From positions 1,261,501-1,325,500 of the forward strand of contig JALDNG010000040.1 in the NCBI GenBank assembly GCA_024349245.1: DNA of 64,000 bases, given 5' to 3'. Made by a program: the position numbers and the translations under genes. The notes beneath the pieces were generated by a model, which worked only from the letters and a program-made list of their open reading frames with translations, made no database searches and was not told the origin of the DNA. Shown in pieces: positions 23,183 to 34,158 of this stretch (the first letter of the stretch is position 1; the number at the start of each line of letters is the position of its first letter). This stretch comes from Neodontobutis hainanensis (Eukaryota > Chordata > Actinopteri > Gobiiformes > Odontobutidae).

Positions 23183-23670
23183 CCTGCCCAGAAGAATATT
23201 ACCGGATATTTTAAACATTTTCTTGGGGCTCTATCCACATTTTTAACTGTGTTGCCCATTCCACAAATGTTAATGTAATGTAATGTATTATTGTATGAAA
23301 CACATCAAACTATTAGTGATACCACACAATACAATATAATCTCGGATCCATTTGTTTCAAATGGAAGAAGAAACGCAAGAGTCATAGTTTGAATGCTTGA
23401 GCGTTTTAATCACTTTTGACAGAACAGTAAAGGTAAAAGCATCTTTCCAAATCCATTCAGTCTGCTCTTTTATAAGACACAAGGCCTTAAGAGCAGCCCC
23501 TCTCCACCGTTTTACTGATCACTTCATTCCTTGAGTAATGTTGCAGCAGGAAAAAGAAAAAACATTTGATTTAAAGAGTCGTGCGTTGACAGATGAGCAC
23601 AAACCAAAGATACACCTCATAGATGTGCTCTCTTCAGTTTATGCTTCTGCTGTAGCTCAGGAGTTTGGAG

Positions 23671-25106
23671 CTACTTTTTTTCACAGACAAAAGGGAAGTT
23701 ATCTCCGCATTTGATATCGTTCCAGCAGCCGTTACCTATAGAAGACAAAAACATGTTGTATTAATAATCATGAGGCAATAACTAAACTCAAGCCCTGCCA
23801 TAAGAGATAATCATTGGTTATTTACGTGTCCAGTTGATGAGGGCACAGTCCTCTCGTCCACCATTGTTGTTAGGCTCTCCAGGGCACCAGTTGGCATAGA
23901 CGAAGCGTTCACTGTTGATCCAGAGCCAGTGCCTCTCCTAAAAAATAGAACAAAACACATTCTTTCTTATTTAAACTGCTTCACACAAGTACTTTGGAAA
24001 AAGTAAAAATTGAGGTGTGTCAATATTACTTCAGAGTTAAATAAATGTTTTAAAATGTTTAAAAAAGAACATTATCCTTATAAAGAGCACAATTGAGGAG
24101 GTAAGAACACACCAGCTGTGCATCAGAGATCCCAATCCATGCAGCTCTTCTGTGAGCAATTCTTCTCACAAATCTGTTCACGTCAGCGTTGTGAACGGCA
24201 GCAAGGTGTCCGCCCAAGGAAAGGCAGTACAACTGAACGAGCAGCACATTGTTAGTGTCAATAAACCAACCTTTCTTCATTAAAATGTAAAAGAACTAAA
24301 GTTACCTGAGCCAAAGCCCAAGGCCTGGGAGCGTTAACGAACACATAGTTACTCGCACCATGACGATACCAGCTTCCAGAGCGATAGCAAGACCTTTTGA
24401 CTGAACACAAACAAAAGTTAGTCGTTGAGCTGTAAGGTTTCTTACTGCAGAAAGATGAGAACAACATCTGTTTACCCTTTTCTCCTGATTCCTCCTTTTC
24501 ACCTGGAAGGCCATGAACAAATACAAAATCATTAATAATGTTCAGGTTGTATTTGTGATGAACGCAGATTATTTTGACTGTGTTTACTACAAACTTCACA
24601 TTAGGTCTCCACAGTCGAGTTAGCCCCATAAGTACGACACTCACCTTCGACAGGTTCTAGTTCAGCCTCAGCCTCAGCCTCAGTGTCAGTCAGAGACTCT
24701 AGTTCAATTTTATCTGCACAATTTAAAAAAAATTAAAAGGTTCATACCTTTTGGCTTTATTTATTGGAAAGTTAATTGACACAAGTCGTTATTTGATGAT
24801 CACTCACCGTCATTCAGTTCGGTTTGAGATGGTTCACCAGGAGGATCAGCTGAGGTGGACAACAATAACAGTTTGTGTTAATGTGTTATTTCTTTGTTGA
24901 ACTTTAAATGACGTATGAAAAGTTTGTCAAAGAGTAAATTTCTTTGGACGACAACCATATAATTGAGTTTCTAAACGTACTCAGAAGATGATAAAACCTG
25001 CACATGAGAACAGCTCTGTACAGTTTTAGCACAAATACTCCATGAACACACCTGTGGTCAGGGCCATTACGGCACAAACGAAGAGAGACAAAACCAGCAA
25101 CTTCAT
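23671..25106 (-). CDS. Lectin C: secreted acidic-spacer C-type lectin (194 aa)
   Basis: Minus-strand coding exons 25106-25052, 24849-24808, 24713-24645, 24502-24476, 24400-24306, 24232-24113, 23937-23826 and 23735-23671 join in phase to 194 residues. The protein is almost the same as lectin B (KRSCYRSGSWYRHG, RFVRRIAHRR, WCPGEPNN, FPFVCEKK). Differences include three fewer Glu-Ala dipeptides in the acidic exon (69 against 87 bases), GEKEESG for DEKEESG, and DCALINW for ECVLINW. Exon 9 begins after tctatag instead of ttacag. The 3' end faces that of lectin B across a 1.9-kb spacer, so recent inverted duplication or gene conversion is likely. Confidence 0.9.
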
Positions 25107-25304
25107 GATGAAGATGATGATGATGATGATGATGATGGAGACGTCCAACGATGAAAACCTTAGATTAGGAATAAAATGCATCAAATGTTAATAAATGTCT
25201 GTCAGAGCTAGGCAGTGAAAAAGAAGTGAGTACAAACCTGCTTCAGTCTCAGTCTGAGTGAGTACCTTGAGTCTGAGGTGCTGATCTGAGGAACACTCAC
25301 ATCT

Positions 25305-25310
25305 TATATA
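25305..25310 (-). promoter_or_regulatory. TATA box of lectin C
   Basis: tatata in the same leader context as the other copies, reversed. 25400-26030, between this promoter and lectin D, holds a shortened upstream unit and no gene. Confidence 0.7.
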
Positions 25311-26353
25311 CTCTTGTTCTGTGCGGCTACTGACTTTCCTGGAATCATCACGATCTGTGGATGGCATCGCCCAGATTAAGTTTCATTTACCCTTTAAATA
25401 TTTGCTTTTTATGCTTGACAGACAGAGCGATGGATAGTGTCTCCATGTTGGTGCAGTCAGTGTCTCTTTTTTGATCTTTTTTGTTTCTAGGTGCTGTGTA
25501 TTGGTTTTGAGTCTTCAAACTCGGCCTTGTTTCTTCTTCCTTTGTCCAAAGATGTCATCTAAATGCAGTTTTGTGTCATTTCCTCTTTATAATCCATTAT
25601 CATCCTTTTATGTTTTATGTCCACATGATTATTTTTTATCTCCTTTGTTTATACCATCTTAACCAGATGAGTGGTTTCAGTGACATCCAGGTACATTATC
25701 TTATTTGTTCATTAAGGCTTGCAGTATTGGAATCACAATAAACAGGTGACACTCTTATTTGTTTGTCTAATTTATGGGCACTATTAAACATCACTTAGAT
25801 TGAATACCATGTAGATATTCTGTGTGCCATTAATACACTTTATGTTTAACCCAAAAATGCCTAAGTGACCTAATCTAAATACTTTTTTAAACACAAATAA
25901 GGTGAGTTTGTCACATAAACAAATTTTAACTTTTGAGTATTTACTACTTTATGTCTGTATTGAAAGATTGTTAAGTTGGACATCTTAACTAGAGACTGCT
26001 GTGGGAAACTCTGATTAAACAAATCAAACCCATTCAGTTCAAATGTAATAAAAAAACATCAGAGTCATAGTTTGAATGCTTGAGCGTTTTAATCACTTTT
26101 GACAGAACAGTAAAGGTAAAAGCATCTTTCCAAATCCATTCAGTCTGCTCTTTTATACGACACAAGGCCTTAAGAGCAGCCCCTCTCCACCGTTTTACTT
26201 GTCGCTTCATTCCTTGAGTAATGTTGCAGCCGGAAAAAGAAAAAACATTTGATTTAAAGAGTCGTGCGTTGACAGATGAGCACAAACCAAAGATACACCT
26301 CATAGATGTGCTCTCATCAGTTTATGCTTCTGCTGTAGCTCAGGAGTTTGGAG

Positions 26354-28281
26354 CTACTTTCTTTGACAGATGTAAGGGAAAGAACCTCTGCAGTTGATAT
26401 CGTTCCAGCACTTGTTCCCTGTAAAAGACAAAAACATGTTCTATTAATAATTATTAGGCAATAACTAAACTCAAGCCCTGCCATAACAGATAATCATTAG
26501 TTATTTACATAATCCAGCCCAGTTGATGAGGACACATTCCTCTCGTCCACGAAAGTTGTTAGGCTCTCCACGGCACCAGTTAGCATAGACGATGCGTTCA
26601 CTGTTAATCCAGAGCCAGTGCCTGTCCTGGATTAAATGTGATTTAAAAGAAATGAGTTACATTTTAAAAGGACTGTTATCCATTTCTATTAGAATCTAAT
26701 ACAGTCTAAATGTGTCCCGGAAGAGTTTCCTTTTAAAGATGAAAGCACAATTGAGGAGGTCACTACATACCAGCGGAGCATCAGTCATCCCAATCCAAGC
26801 CGGTCTTCTGTGAGCAAGTCTTGTCAAAAATCTGTTCACTCCAATGTTGTGAACAGTGGCCAGGTGTCCGCCCAAGGCCTGGCAGTGGTACTGAATGAGC
26901 AACAGCACATTGTTAGTGTCATTAAACAAATCTTTCTTCTTATAGATGTGAAAGCACTTCTGAAGTTACCTGAGCCAAAGTCCAAGGCCTGGGAAATCTA
27001 ATAAACATATAGTAACGCCCTTGATAACGATACCAGACTCCAGACTGGAGCCCGCAATGAAAACTTTCAACTAAACATAAAGAAAAGTCATTTAGCTGTG
27101 ATCTTTGTCACTGCAGATTAATAAAACAGAAATCTGCTTACCCTTATCTCCTGGGTCCTCCTGTTCACCTGGAAAGCCGTGGACAAATACAGAAATAGAC
27201 ACAATGAAGTAATGTTTAGGTTAGATTTGTAGTGCAAGCAGACAAACTTCACATTAGGTCTCACAGAGTTAATCCCAAAAGTATGGCTCTACATGACCCT
27301 CACCTTCAACTGGTTCTGGTTCAGCCTCGGTCTCATCCTCGGTCTCGGTCTCATCCAGAGACTCTGCTTCAGTGTTATCTGCATCAGTAAATATATATAT
27401 ACACGTATATATTTAGATTCATCGTATTTATTGTTGGTTCATTCTCAAACCTCTTGAGTCTGATGTTCACTCACCTTCGTCATTCAGTTCAGTTTGAGGT
27501 TTGGCCACAGTTAGATCAGCTGAGGTTAACAACAAGAACAGTTAGTCGTGGCAATATTTTATCCTTCTGCTGCATTTAAATGAAGTAGGACGTTTACACC
27601 CCTTTAAGCGCTGTAAACTTAAGACACCTCAGAAGTTGGTCTTTTCAAATTGATTTACAATATTTGTTTAATCGAGTACATTTTAGACACTATTATTGTT
27701 GTCACTCACCTTCGTCATTCAGTTCAGTTTGAGGTTTGGCCACAGTTGGATCAGCTGAGGTTGACAAAAAGAACAGTTAGTAATGTATCATACTTTTGCT
27801 GCATTAAAAGCTCCACTACCTGATTTTCTTTTTGCACTGTCTCACATTCTACTCTCACCCAAAAGCAGCCTAAGGACAGTCCTGCTTCTCTTTGAAATTA
27901 CAAAATAAAAAAGCCCTGTTTTTCACAAATTATTGCTTTTACAAGATATAATTTGGGTTTAAACCATTTTCCCGACTAGAAGAAAATAAATATCTAGGTA
28001 CAGTCTTTTTTTTTATTGATGTAGAAAAAATTCTCAAATGTTGCTGTCTCTTTTTGACTAAATTATGACCGCTGTAGATAATTTGTTCCTAATTTGCAAA
28101 TTAGAGCTTTACTTTGGTACATTTTGCTGAAAAGTACTTTTAGTTTTACAAAAAGGACCTGAACTAAAAAAGGATATAGGATTTTATCTATTTTAACTCT
28201 ATTAGATATAAACACATTGAACGCACCTGTGGTCAGGGCCATTACGGCACAAACGAAGAGAGACAAAACCAGCAACTTCAT
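26354..28281 (-). CDS. Lectin D: secreted acidic-spacer C-type lectin (216 aa)
   Basis: Minus-strand coding exons 28281-28227, 27754-27710, 27519-27475, 27378-27304, 27168-27142, 27070-26970, 26890-26771, 26626-26509 and 26418-26354 join in phase to 216 residues. It is the inverted counterpart of lectin A: it shares the doubled TVAKPQTELNDE exon and the same acidic exon. The penultimate exon is 118 bases, six more than in all other copies, because the end reads LINWAGL, so the splice donor region differs. The domain retains GGHLATVHN, EPN (WCRGEPNN) and CWND and ends FPYICQRK. It has HCGLQSGVWYRY where A has no cysteine. Confidence 0.9.
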
Positions 28282-28464
28282 GATGATGATGATGATGGAG
28301 ACGTCCAACGATGAAAACCTTAGATTAGGAATAAAATGCATCAAATGTTAATAATTGTCTGTCAGAGCTAGGCAGTAAAAAAGAAGTGAGTACAAACCTG
28401 CTTCAGTCTCAGTCTGAGTGAGTACCTTGAGTCTGAGGTGCTGATCTGAGGAACACTCACATCT

Positions 28465-28472
28465 TATATACT
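28465..28472 (-). promoter_or_regulatory. TATA box of lectin D
   Basis: cttatata in the shared leader context, reversed; coordinates are within a few bases. Confidence 0.65.
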
Positions 28473-28517
28473 CTTGTTGTGTCCGGCTACTGCTTTTCCT
28501 GGAATCATCATGATCTG

Positions 28518-28568
28518 TGGATGGATGGATGGATGGATGGATGAATGGATGAATGGATGGATGAATGG
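28518..28568. repeat. (GGAT)n microsatellite
   Basis: Tandem ggat units with scattered gaat variants lie just upstream of the lectin D promoter. The paralogous position before lectin E (38550-38584) has a shorter version, and lectin C has only one unit. Confidence 0.9.
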
Positions 28569-28854
28569 TATCGCCCACAATTTTTAAATTTACTCTTTTT
28601 ATTTGCTTTTTATGCTTGACAGACAGAGAGATGGATAAACTGATGAAGGCTGTTACAGGAAGAATAACTGTAGCTGGACCAGTGCATTGAGAACAGTTAA
28701 TACAGCTATAAATGTAATAAAGGTTAGTATATAAAACTATATTGTACATGTCTTTAGTGGAAGGGGAGACCAGAGTATCCAGAGGAAACCTACACAGAAA
28801 CAGGGAGAACATGCAAACTCAACACAGAAATATGTCTTTGATGGGAATGTCATG

Positions 28855-28913
28855 GAGTGGTTAGCACTCCTGCCTTACACCTTCTTGCTGTGAGGCAAGA
28901 GTGCTAACCACTC
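28855..28913. repeat. SINE-derived inverted repeat (25-base arms, 9-base loop)
   Basis: Arms 28855-28879 and 28889-28913 pair at 23 of 25 positions. Their sequence (gtggttagcactc, gccttaca) is the head of fish tRNA-SINEs, so this looks like two SINE heads in opposite orientation. 28765-28830 is a related dispersed-repeat fragment (ggagaacatgcaaactc). Confidence 0.75.
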
Positions 28914-28919
28914 TAATCA

Positions 28920-30650
28920 TGCATGTGAGTGGTTTCAGTAACATCCAGGTACATTATCTTAAAGTTATGTTTGTTGTTGTGGAGGTGGATGAGTTCTGCA
29001 AAATTGTTCATTACAACATAACTTCAATTATTTAAGCTTTCTTTAACCCAGTCTGGACCTAGCTCTGGGACAGATGGCCTCACATTTGCATGGACCCCTA
29101 TTGGGATTAAAACTCTCAGAAAAGTTTGTCAAAGCAGCACATCTCTGAGACTCAGCTACAAGCACAAATAAGCCATTTACATTTTTTTTCAAACACAGAC
29201 CCAACAGGAGCAAACAAAAACAGTTGGTACCAAAATATGCAAATTCTGCCCTATTCTTTATAATGGAGTCTCCACCTGACCATTTCATAAAAAAATCTTA
29301 ATAGTTTTGGTTTGTTTCACATTAGAACAATTATATTTGGTGCAGGTCATGTTGACATGTGTGGCTGTGATTTCAAATAGTGTGTAAGCTAACTTCATCT
29401 AGACTTCATCTAAAGGGATATTAATCCAAAGTATTGTTATTTTTTTTAGGCGGAGTTGTTTTTGGGGTTATTTTGTTGTTTTCCAACAATTTGATTTATT
29501 CTGAAACTCTACCATTGCACATTCAAAAAGCACAAGTGCCCCCTTCATTTTGACACCAGAATTATTGAAATACACCTTGTAGCTGCAGAGATATAGTCAA
29601 TTTACTGTAGACATGTCCTTTTCGAGCAGACACACACAAAACAGGCTCAGGCTTAAAGGGTTAATGTATCCCACTTGTAAATAACTCCAAGTAGTTTTAA
29701 AGGCTTTTATAAGCTTTTCCATTTTGATGACGCTACCATCATCATTTATTATATTTCTCAAAGATTCTTTGTTTAAAACTCTTTCTCACATTTGCAGTTA
29801 CCAGTTGTAGTTTCCTGAAATGGAATCCTTATTAGTCAACATTCATATGAAGATGGTGTTTAAACAGTGATGCCGCTGTCGATCTGAAATATTCCACTTA
29901 AATAAAACGAACAAACATTGGAGCATCATTATAAGCAGCTAAGTTTACTTTGTGACGCTCCAAGCCTAATTATATTACATGTGTTAGGTTCATTGTGTTT
30001 GCAAAGGTCAAAAGTATTTACATTGATTGGAAGTTCCCTAAGAACCTGTGTTGGCAGGAAATAAAGTGTTTATACGGGTCAAGGCATAACGTAGACCACT
30101 TCAAACTAAAAACAAATTAATTTGTTCTTGGACAGTTTGAAAAGTGTTTAATAAAAATCCTGTTTGCAACCAATTAAGACTGCATAGTTGTGTAATAGTA
30201 AGTGTATGAAAACCAGGACAAGACATTTAGGCTCAAAGTCGTGCCCTGGACCAGTAAATGTATTTGAATAAGCAACCTCCTCAGCTTTTTTTATTCTCTT
30301 GAAACTGTTTCTAAAAAAACTTTCTACAACACTGACCAATGAACTAGCATAAACTTTTCATAATGAGTTTATTTACTAACGTTTTTAAAGCCCCTTCCCG
30401 TTAACACCCTGATCTAATTTCATTTATCATGTTTGCTGAGCGGGTCAGGTTGTAAATGTATCTATTTGCAATTTAGGACGGTCAGTGAAACCTGAGGAAC
30501 AACAGTTTATTTAGTGGAGTAATCTATTTGTGCTATTCTGCATGTGTCTGCATTTGTCTCGTCTAAATGCTGTGAAGACATAAAAGTCTCTAAACATTTG
30601 AAAGATCTTATTAGAGAAAGAATAAATGTTAGGTTAAGTTTTAAGGAAAA
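28920..30650 (-). repeat. Duplicated unit upstream of lectin D
   Basis: Reverse-complement counterpart of 4400-5500 (upstream of A) and near-identical counterpart of 39410-40380 (upstream of E). 29040-29640 is unique to this copy and holds no gene I can support. Confidence 0.7.
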
Positions 30651-30654
30651 TTCT

Positions 30655-30895
30655 AAACCCGCAAGCTTCTTAACGACCTCTGTGACTTCAGCTTGGGTGA
30701 TGGACAAGTCCACCTCCGAACCCTTGGCCTCTGCTTCCGTCGTGGAAGACATGTTGGTGGGGTTGAGGAGATCCTCGAAGTATTCCTTATACAGTCTGAC
30801 ACTGTCCCATGTCCTCAGGGCCTTCTTCATGGCCTCACCGAACTCCTGCCAGACCCGGGTTTTTACCTCCACAACCAGCAAGTACCTTATTTCTG
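30655..30895 (-). mobile_element. Old LINE fragment (minus), copy in D unit
   Basis: The minus strand encodes EDLLNPTNMSSTTEAEAKG and ITQAEVTEVVKKL, the region before the reverse transcriptase of the same LINE family that lies beside it on the plus strand. The same fragment sits at 40385-40670, so this insertion predates the unit duplication. Confidence 0.8.
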
Positions 30896-30919
30896 GTGTT
30901 TTTTTAATTAAATTAAAAA

Positions 30920-30932
30920 TAATCAAAACCAT
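30920..30932. repeat. Left 13-bp target duplication of the LINE
   Basis: taatcaaaaccat, matching 34146-34158. The empty site (aatcaaaaccat) is at about 40691-40702 in the E unit. Confidence 0.85.
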
Positions 30933-32689
30933 GTCTCTAGCGCCAGATTCTGTGTCCAGGGATTGGGTCATCCCAAATCCTCAAGAGAGAGGCTGGAATC
31001 TCCACTACTCTGGAGTTGCCTGCAGTGAGAGGCGGCGGTATGGTGTGGGCTTGCTTATAGCCCCCCAGCTCAGCCGCCATGTGTTGGAGTTCACCGCCTA
31101 GACCTAGATGTCCTGGTGGCACCAGGACACTCTAGGTCGGAGATTGATCGACTTTGTAGTCGTTTTATCCGGACGTATGTCTTGGACACTCGGATCCGAT
31201 GCCGGGGGAGAAAGCTGGACAGACTTGACAGGTCCCAACGTACTGAGAGGGTCTGTTGGGAACATTTGGCCGAGTCCCCTGTCAGGCGAGTTATCTTTAA
31301 CTCCCACCTCTGGCAGAGCTTCAACCAGATCCCGAGGGAGGTTGGAGATATTGAGTCCGAGTGGACCATGTTCTCCACCTCTATTGTCGATGCGGCTACT
31401 CGAAACTGTGGCCGTAAAGTCTCCGGTGCCTGTCGTGGCGGCAACCCCCGAAACCGGTGGTCGACACTGGAAGTAAGGGATTCCTTCAAGCTGAAGAAGG
31501 AGACCTACCGAGCCTGGTTGGCTCGTGGGACTCCTGAGGCAGCTGATAGGTACTGGCAGGCCAAGCGGACTGCAGCCCGGGTGGTTGTGGAGGCTAAAAC
31601 TCAGGTCTGGGAGGAGTTTGGTGAGGTCATGGAAAAGGACTATCAATCGGTCTCAAAGAAATTCTGGCAAACCGTCCGGCGCCTCAGCAGGGGGAAGCAG
31701 TGTCCTGCCAACACTGTTTACAGTGGAGGTGGGAATCTGCTGATTTCAACTGGGGACATTGTTGGACGGTGGAAGGAATACTTCGAGGAACTCCTCAACC
31801 CCACCGACTCGTCTTCCACAGAGGAAGCAGAAGCCGAAGGCTCAGACGTGGACTCGTCCATCACCCAGGCCGAAGTCACTGAGATAGTTGGGAAGCTCCT
31901 GGCAAGGCATCGGGGGTGGATGAGATACGCCCTGTGTACCTGAAGTCTCTGGCTGTTGTAGGGCTGTCTTGGTTGACACGCCTCTGCAACATCGCGTGGC
32001 AGTCGGGGACAGTACCTCTGGACTGGCAGACCGGGGTGGTGGTCCCTCTGTTCAAGAAGGGGGACCGGAGGGTGTGTTCCAACTACAGAGGGATCACACT
32101 CCTCAGCCTCCCCGGGAAAGTCTATGCCAGGGTACTGGAGAGGAGAACGCGGCCGATAGTTGAACCTTAGATTCAGAAAGAACAATGCGATTTTCATCCC
32201 GGTCTTGGAACACTGGACCAGCTCTATACCCTCTCCAGGGTGCTGGAGGGTTTATGGGAGTTTGCCCAACCAGTCCACATGTGTTTTGAGGATCTGGAAA
32301 AGGCATTCGACTGTGTCCCTCGTGGCGCCCTGTGGGGGGTGCTCTGGGAGTATGGGGTCCGGGGCCCTTTGCTAAGAGCTGTCCGGTCCCTGTACGACCG
32401 GAGCAGGAGCTTGGTTCATTGCCGGCAGTAAGTCAGACCTGTTCCCAGTGCATGTTGGACTCCGGCAGGGCTGCCCTTTGTCCCCGGCTTGTTCATTATC
32501 TTTATGGACAGAATATCTAGGTGCAGCTAGGGGCCGGAGGGAGTCTGGTTTGGGGACCACAGGATCTAGTCTCTGCTTTTTGCAGATGATGTTGTCCTTT
32601 TGGCTCCATCAAGCCAGGACCTTCAGTGTGCACTGGGACGGTTTGCAGCCGAGTGTGAAGCTGCTGGGATGAGGATCAGCACCTCCAAG

Positions 32690-33239
32690 TGTAGGGTAAT
32701 TTTTCATGGTATGTGTTTATTTCTGTGTACTTATTTAGTCATTCATTTATGCATGATGAGTTATGTTATGTGTTTATGGTTTATGGGATGTTATATTATA
32801 ACATCTAGAAACATATTAAAGTAAAAGAGAAAACCTAATGTCAGAAGAGTATGGTTTAAAACATAAGTTAAAGTACACACACACACAGTGAAGACCAAGA
32901 CAGAGACATGGGTGCCTGTTACCTAAGGTTACAGAGGAAGGAGAGGCCGAGGAGGAGGAGGTGCTCAAGGCCTCATGACATCAGAGAGTTAATGAGGAGA
33001 TCTTCAAAGGCTCTTCAAAGCCTTACAGAAAGAGTTATTACTAATCTCTCATATCAAAACTGTATAAAAAGGTTACATCTACTGTACAATAATTAGTAGA
33101 GCTGGGGGATAGCCTACTCGGGTCATTATTGTGTTGGTTGTGAAACAATAAAGACTCTATGGCATTGAAGTGGCTGTGTGTTCATGACTTATTATATACA
33201 ATTGTGCCAAAGGCTGAGGGGTCAGTATTGGACACAACA
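32690..33239 (+). mobile_element. Solo LTR nested in the LINE
   Basis: 550 bp with TG...CA ends (TGTAGGG...ACAACA) and a 4-bp target duplication caag (32686-32689 and 33240-33243). The LINE frame (ISTSK | then ETMVFSLK) resumes exactly after it. It contains a TATA-like tgtataaaaagg near 33060 and aataaag near 33148. Relatives are at 23002-23182 and about 46350-46676. Confidence 0.88.
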
Positions 33240-33433
33240 CAAGTCTGAGACCATGGTTTTCAGTCTGAAAAGGGTGGCTTGTCCCCTTCAGGTTGGTGGA
33301 GAGCTTCTGGCTCAAGTGGAGGAGTTCAAGTATCTTGGGGTCTTGTTCACAAGTGAGGGAAGCAGGAAGCGTGAGATTGACAGACGGATCAGTGCAGCTT
33401 CTGCAGTGACCGGTACCGGTCTGTCGTGGTAAT

Positions 33434-33793
33434 AGCATGTTTATATCAGTAGTCTTTATCCTGACTGAGGGAAAAGAATGTGCTTCCAGGAAAACTACCT
33501 GCAGTTCTAACAGATGAAAAACAACATAAGTCACGTAAGATGACCCCAGGGTAATTAACTCTGGGCCCCTTCCCTCTCTGTTTCTTTCATCTTATAGAAA
33601 CAGGTTTTATGACCATAGGGGGTATGTCAGCGGTCACGTGAACAAAGACCACGTCTGTGTCCCACATATTTGTTGAAATGTATAAAAGGAAACTGCTCTT
33701 GATGTTCAGGGTCAGTCATTCAGTCTTGCAGTATCTGCGGAGGAGGGGCTGAACTCAGATATCTGGATAAAACCTGATATGAACCAGATTTTA
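33434..33793 (+). mobile_element. Second nested insertion in the LINE, LTR-like
   Basis: The LINE sequence breaks after ggtctgtcgtgg (about 33432) and resumes at taccggtcgatctacg (about 33793), with a little LINE sequence missing. The insert has tgtataaaaggaaactg near 33680, a promoter-like block followed by ggtcagtcattcagtcttg, as in an LTR U3-R junction. Ends and target duplication are not clear. Confidence 0.5.
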
Positions 33794-34145
33794 CCGGTCG
33801 ATCTACGTTCCTACTCTCACCTATGGTCATGTGCTTTGGGTAATGCCCGAAAGAACAAGATCCCGGATACAGGCGGCCGAAATGAGCTTTCTCCGCAGAG
33901 TGGAGCTCCCTTAGAGATAGGGTGAGGAGCTCGGTCACTTGGGAGGAGCTCAATGTAGAGCCGCTGCTCCTCCACATTGAGAGAAACCATCTGAGGTGGC
34001 TCGGGCATCTGTTTTAGATGCCTCCTGGACGCCTCCCTAGAGAGAGGGCATGTACCATCGGGAGGAGACCTCGGGGAAGACCTAGGACACGCTGGAGGGA
34101 CTATGTCTCTTGCCCCGGATAAGTGGTAGAAGATGGATGGCTGGT

Positions 34146-34158
34146 TAATCAAAACCAT
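34146..34158. repeat. Right 13-bp target duplication of the LINE
   Basis: taatcaaaaccat, matching 30920-30932. Sequence from here to 35160 is intergenic, shared with 40700-42720, and contains no supported gene. Confidence 0.85.

Larger units (their letters stand above)
21396..23282. other. Unique spacer between the inverted lectin arms
   Basis: The left arm (tail of lectin B) and right arm (tail of lectin C, reversed) lose similarity at about 21395 and 23283. The spacer holds the unassigned frame at 22000-22407, LTR-like sequence and a short solo-LTR copy at 23002-23182. 21400-21990 has no supported feature. Confidence 0.7.
30933..34145 (+). mobile_element. Non-LTR retrotransposon (LINE), defective
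   Basis: Plus-strand pieces of one LINE polyprotein appear in order: an endonuclease-region relic (WNLHYSGVACSERRRYGVG, 31000-31100); a deletion junction near 31102; the linker region (31116-31900: WKEYFEELLNPTDSSS, ITQAEVTEI); reverse transcriptase (31916-32700: WQTGVVVPLFKKGDRR, YRGITLL, GLRQGCPLSP); then VACPLQVGGE and EFKYLGVLFTSEG after 33244; and a C-terminal tail to 34140. Frameshifts, an internal deletion and two nested insertions make it inactive. It looks like an endonuclease-type fish LINE (L2/Jockey-like; clade not certain). The 13-bp target duplication is intact. Confidence 0.9.

Noticed and set aside
24645..24713. CRISPR-like or minisatellite reading of the Glu-Ala repeats
   Set aside because: The repeat is a six-base coding repeat within an exon, with no spacer structure.
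31104..31646. Long minus-strand frames opposite the LINE
   Set aside because: They are shadows of the plus-strand LINE coding sequence.
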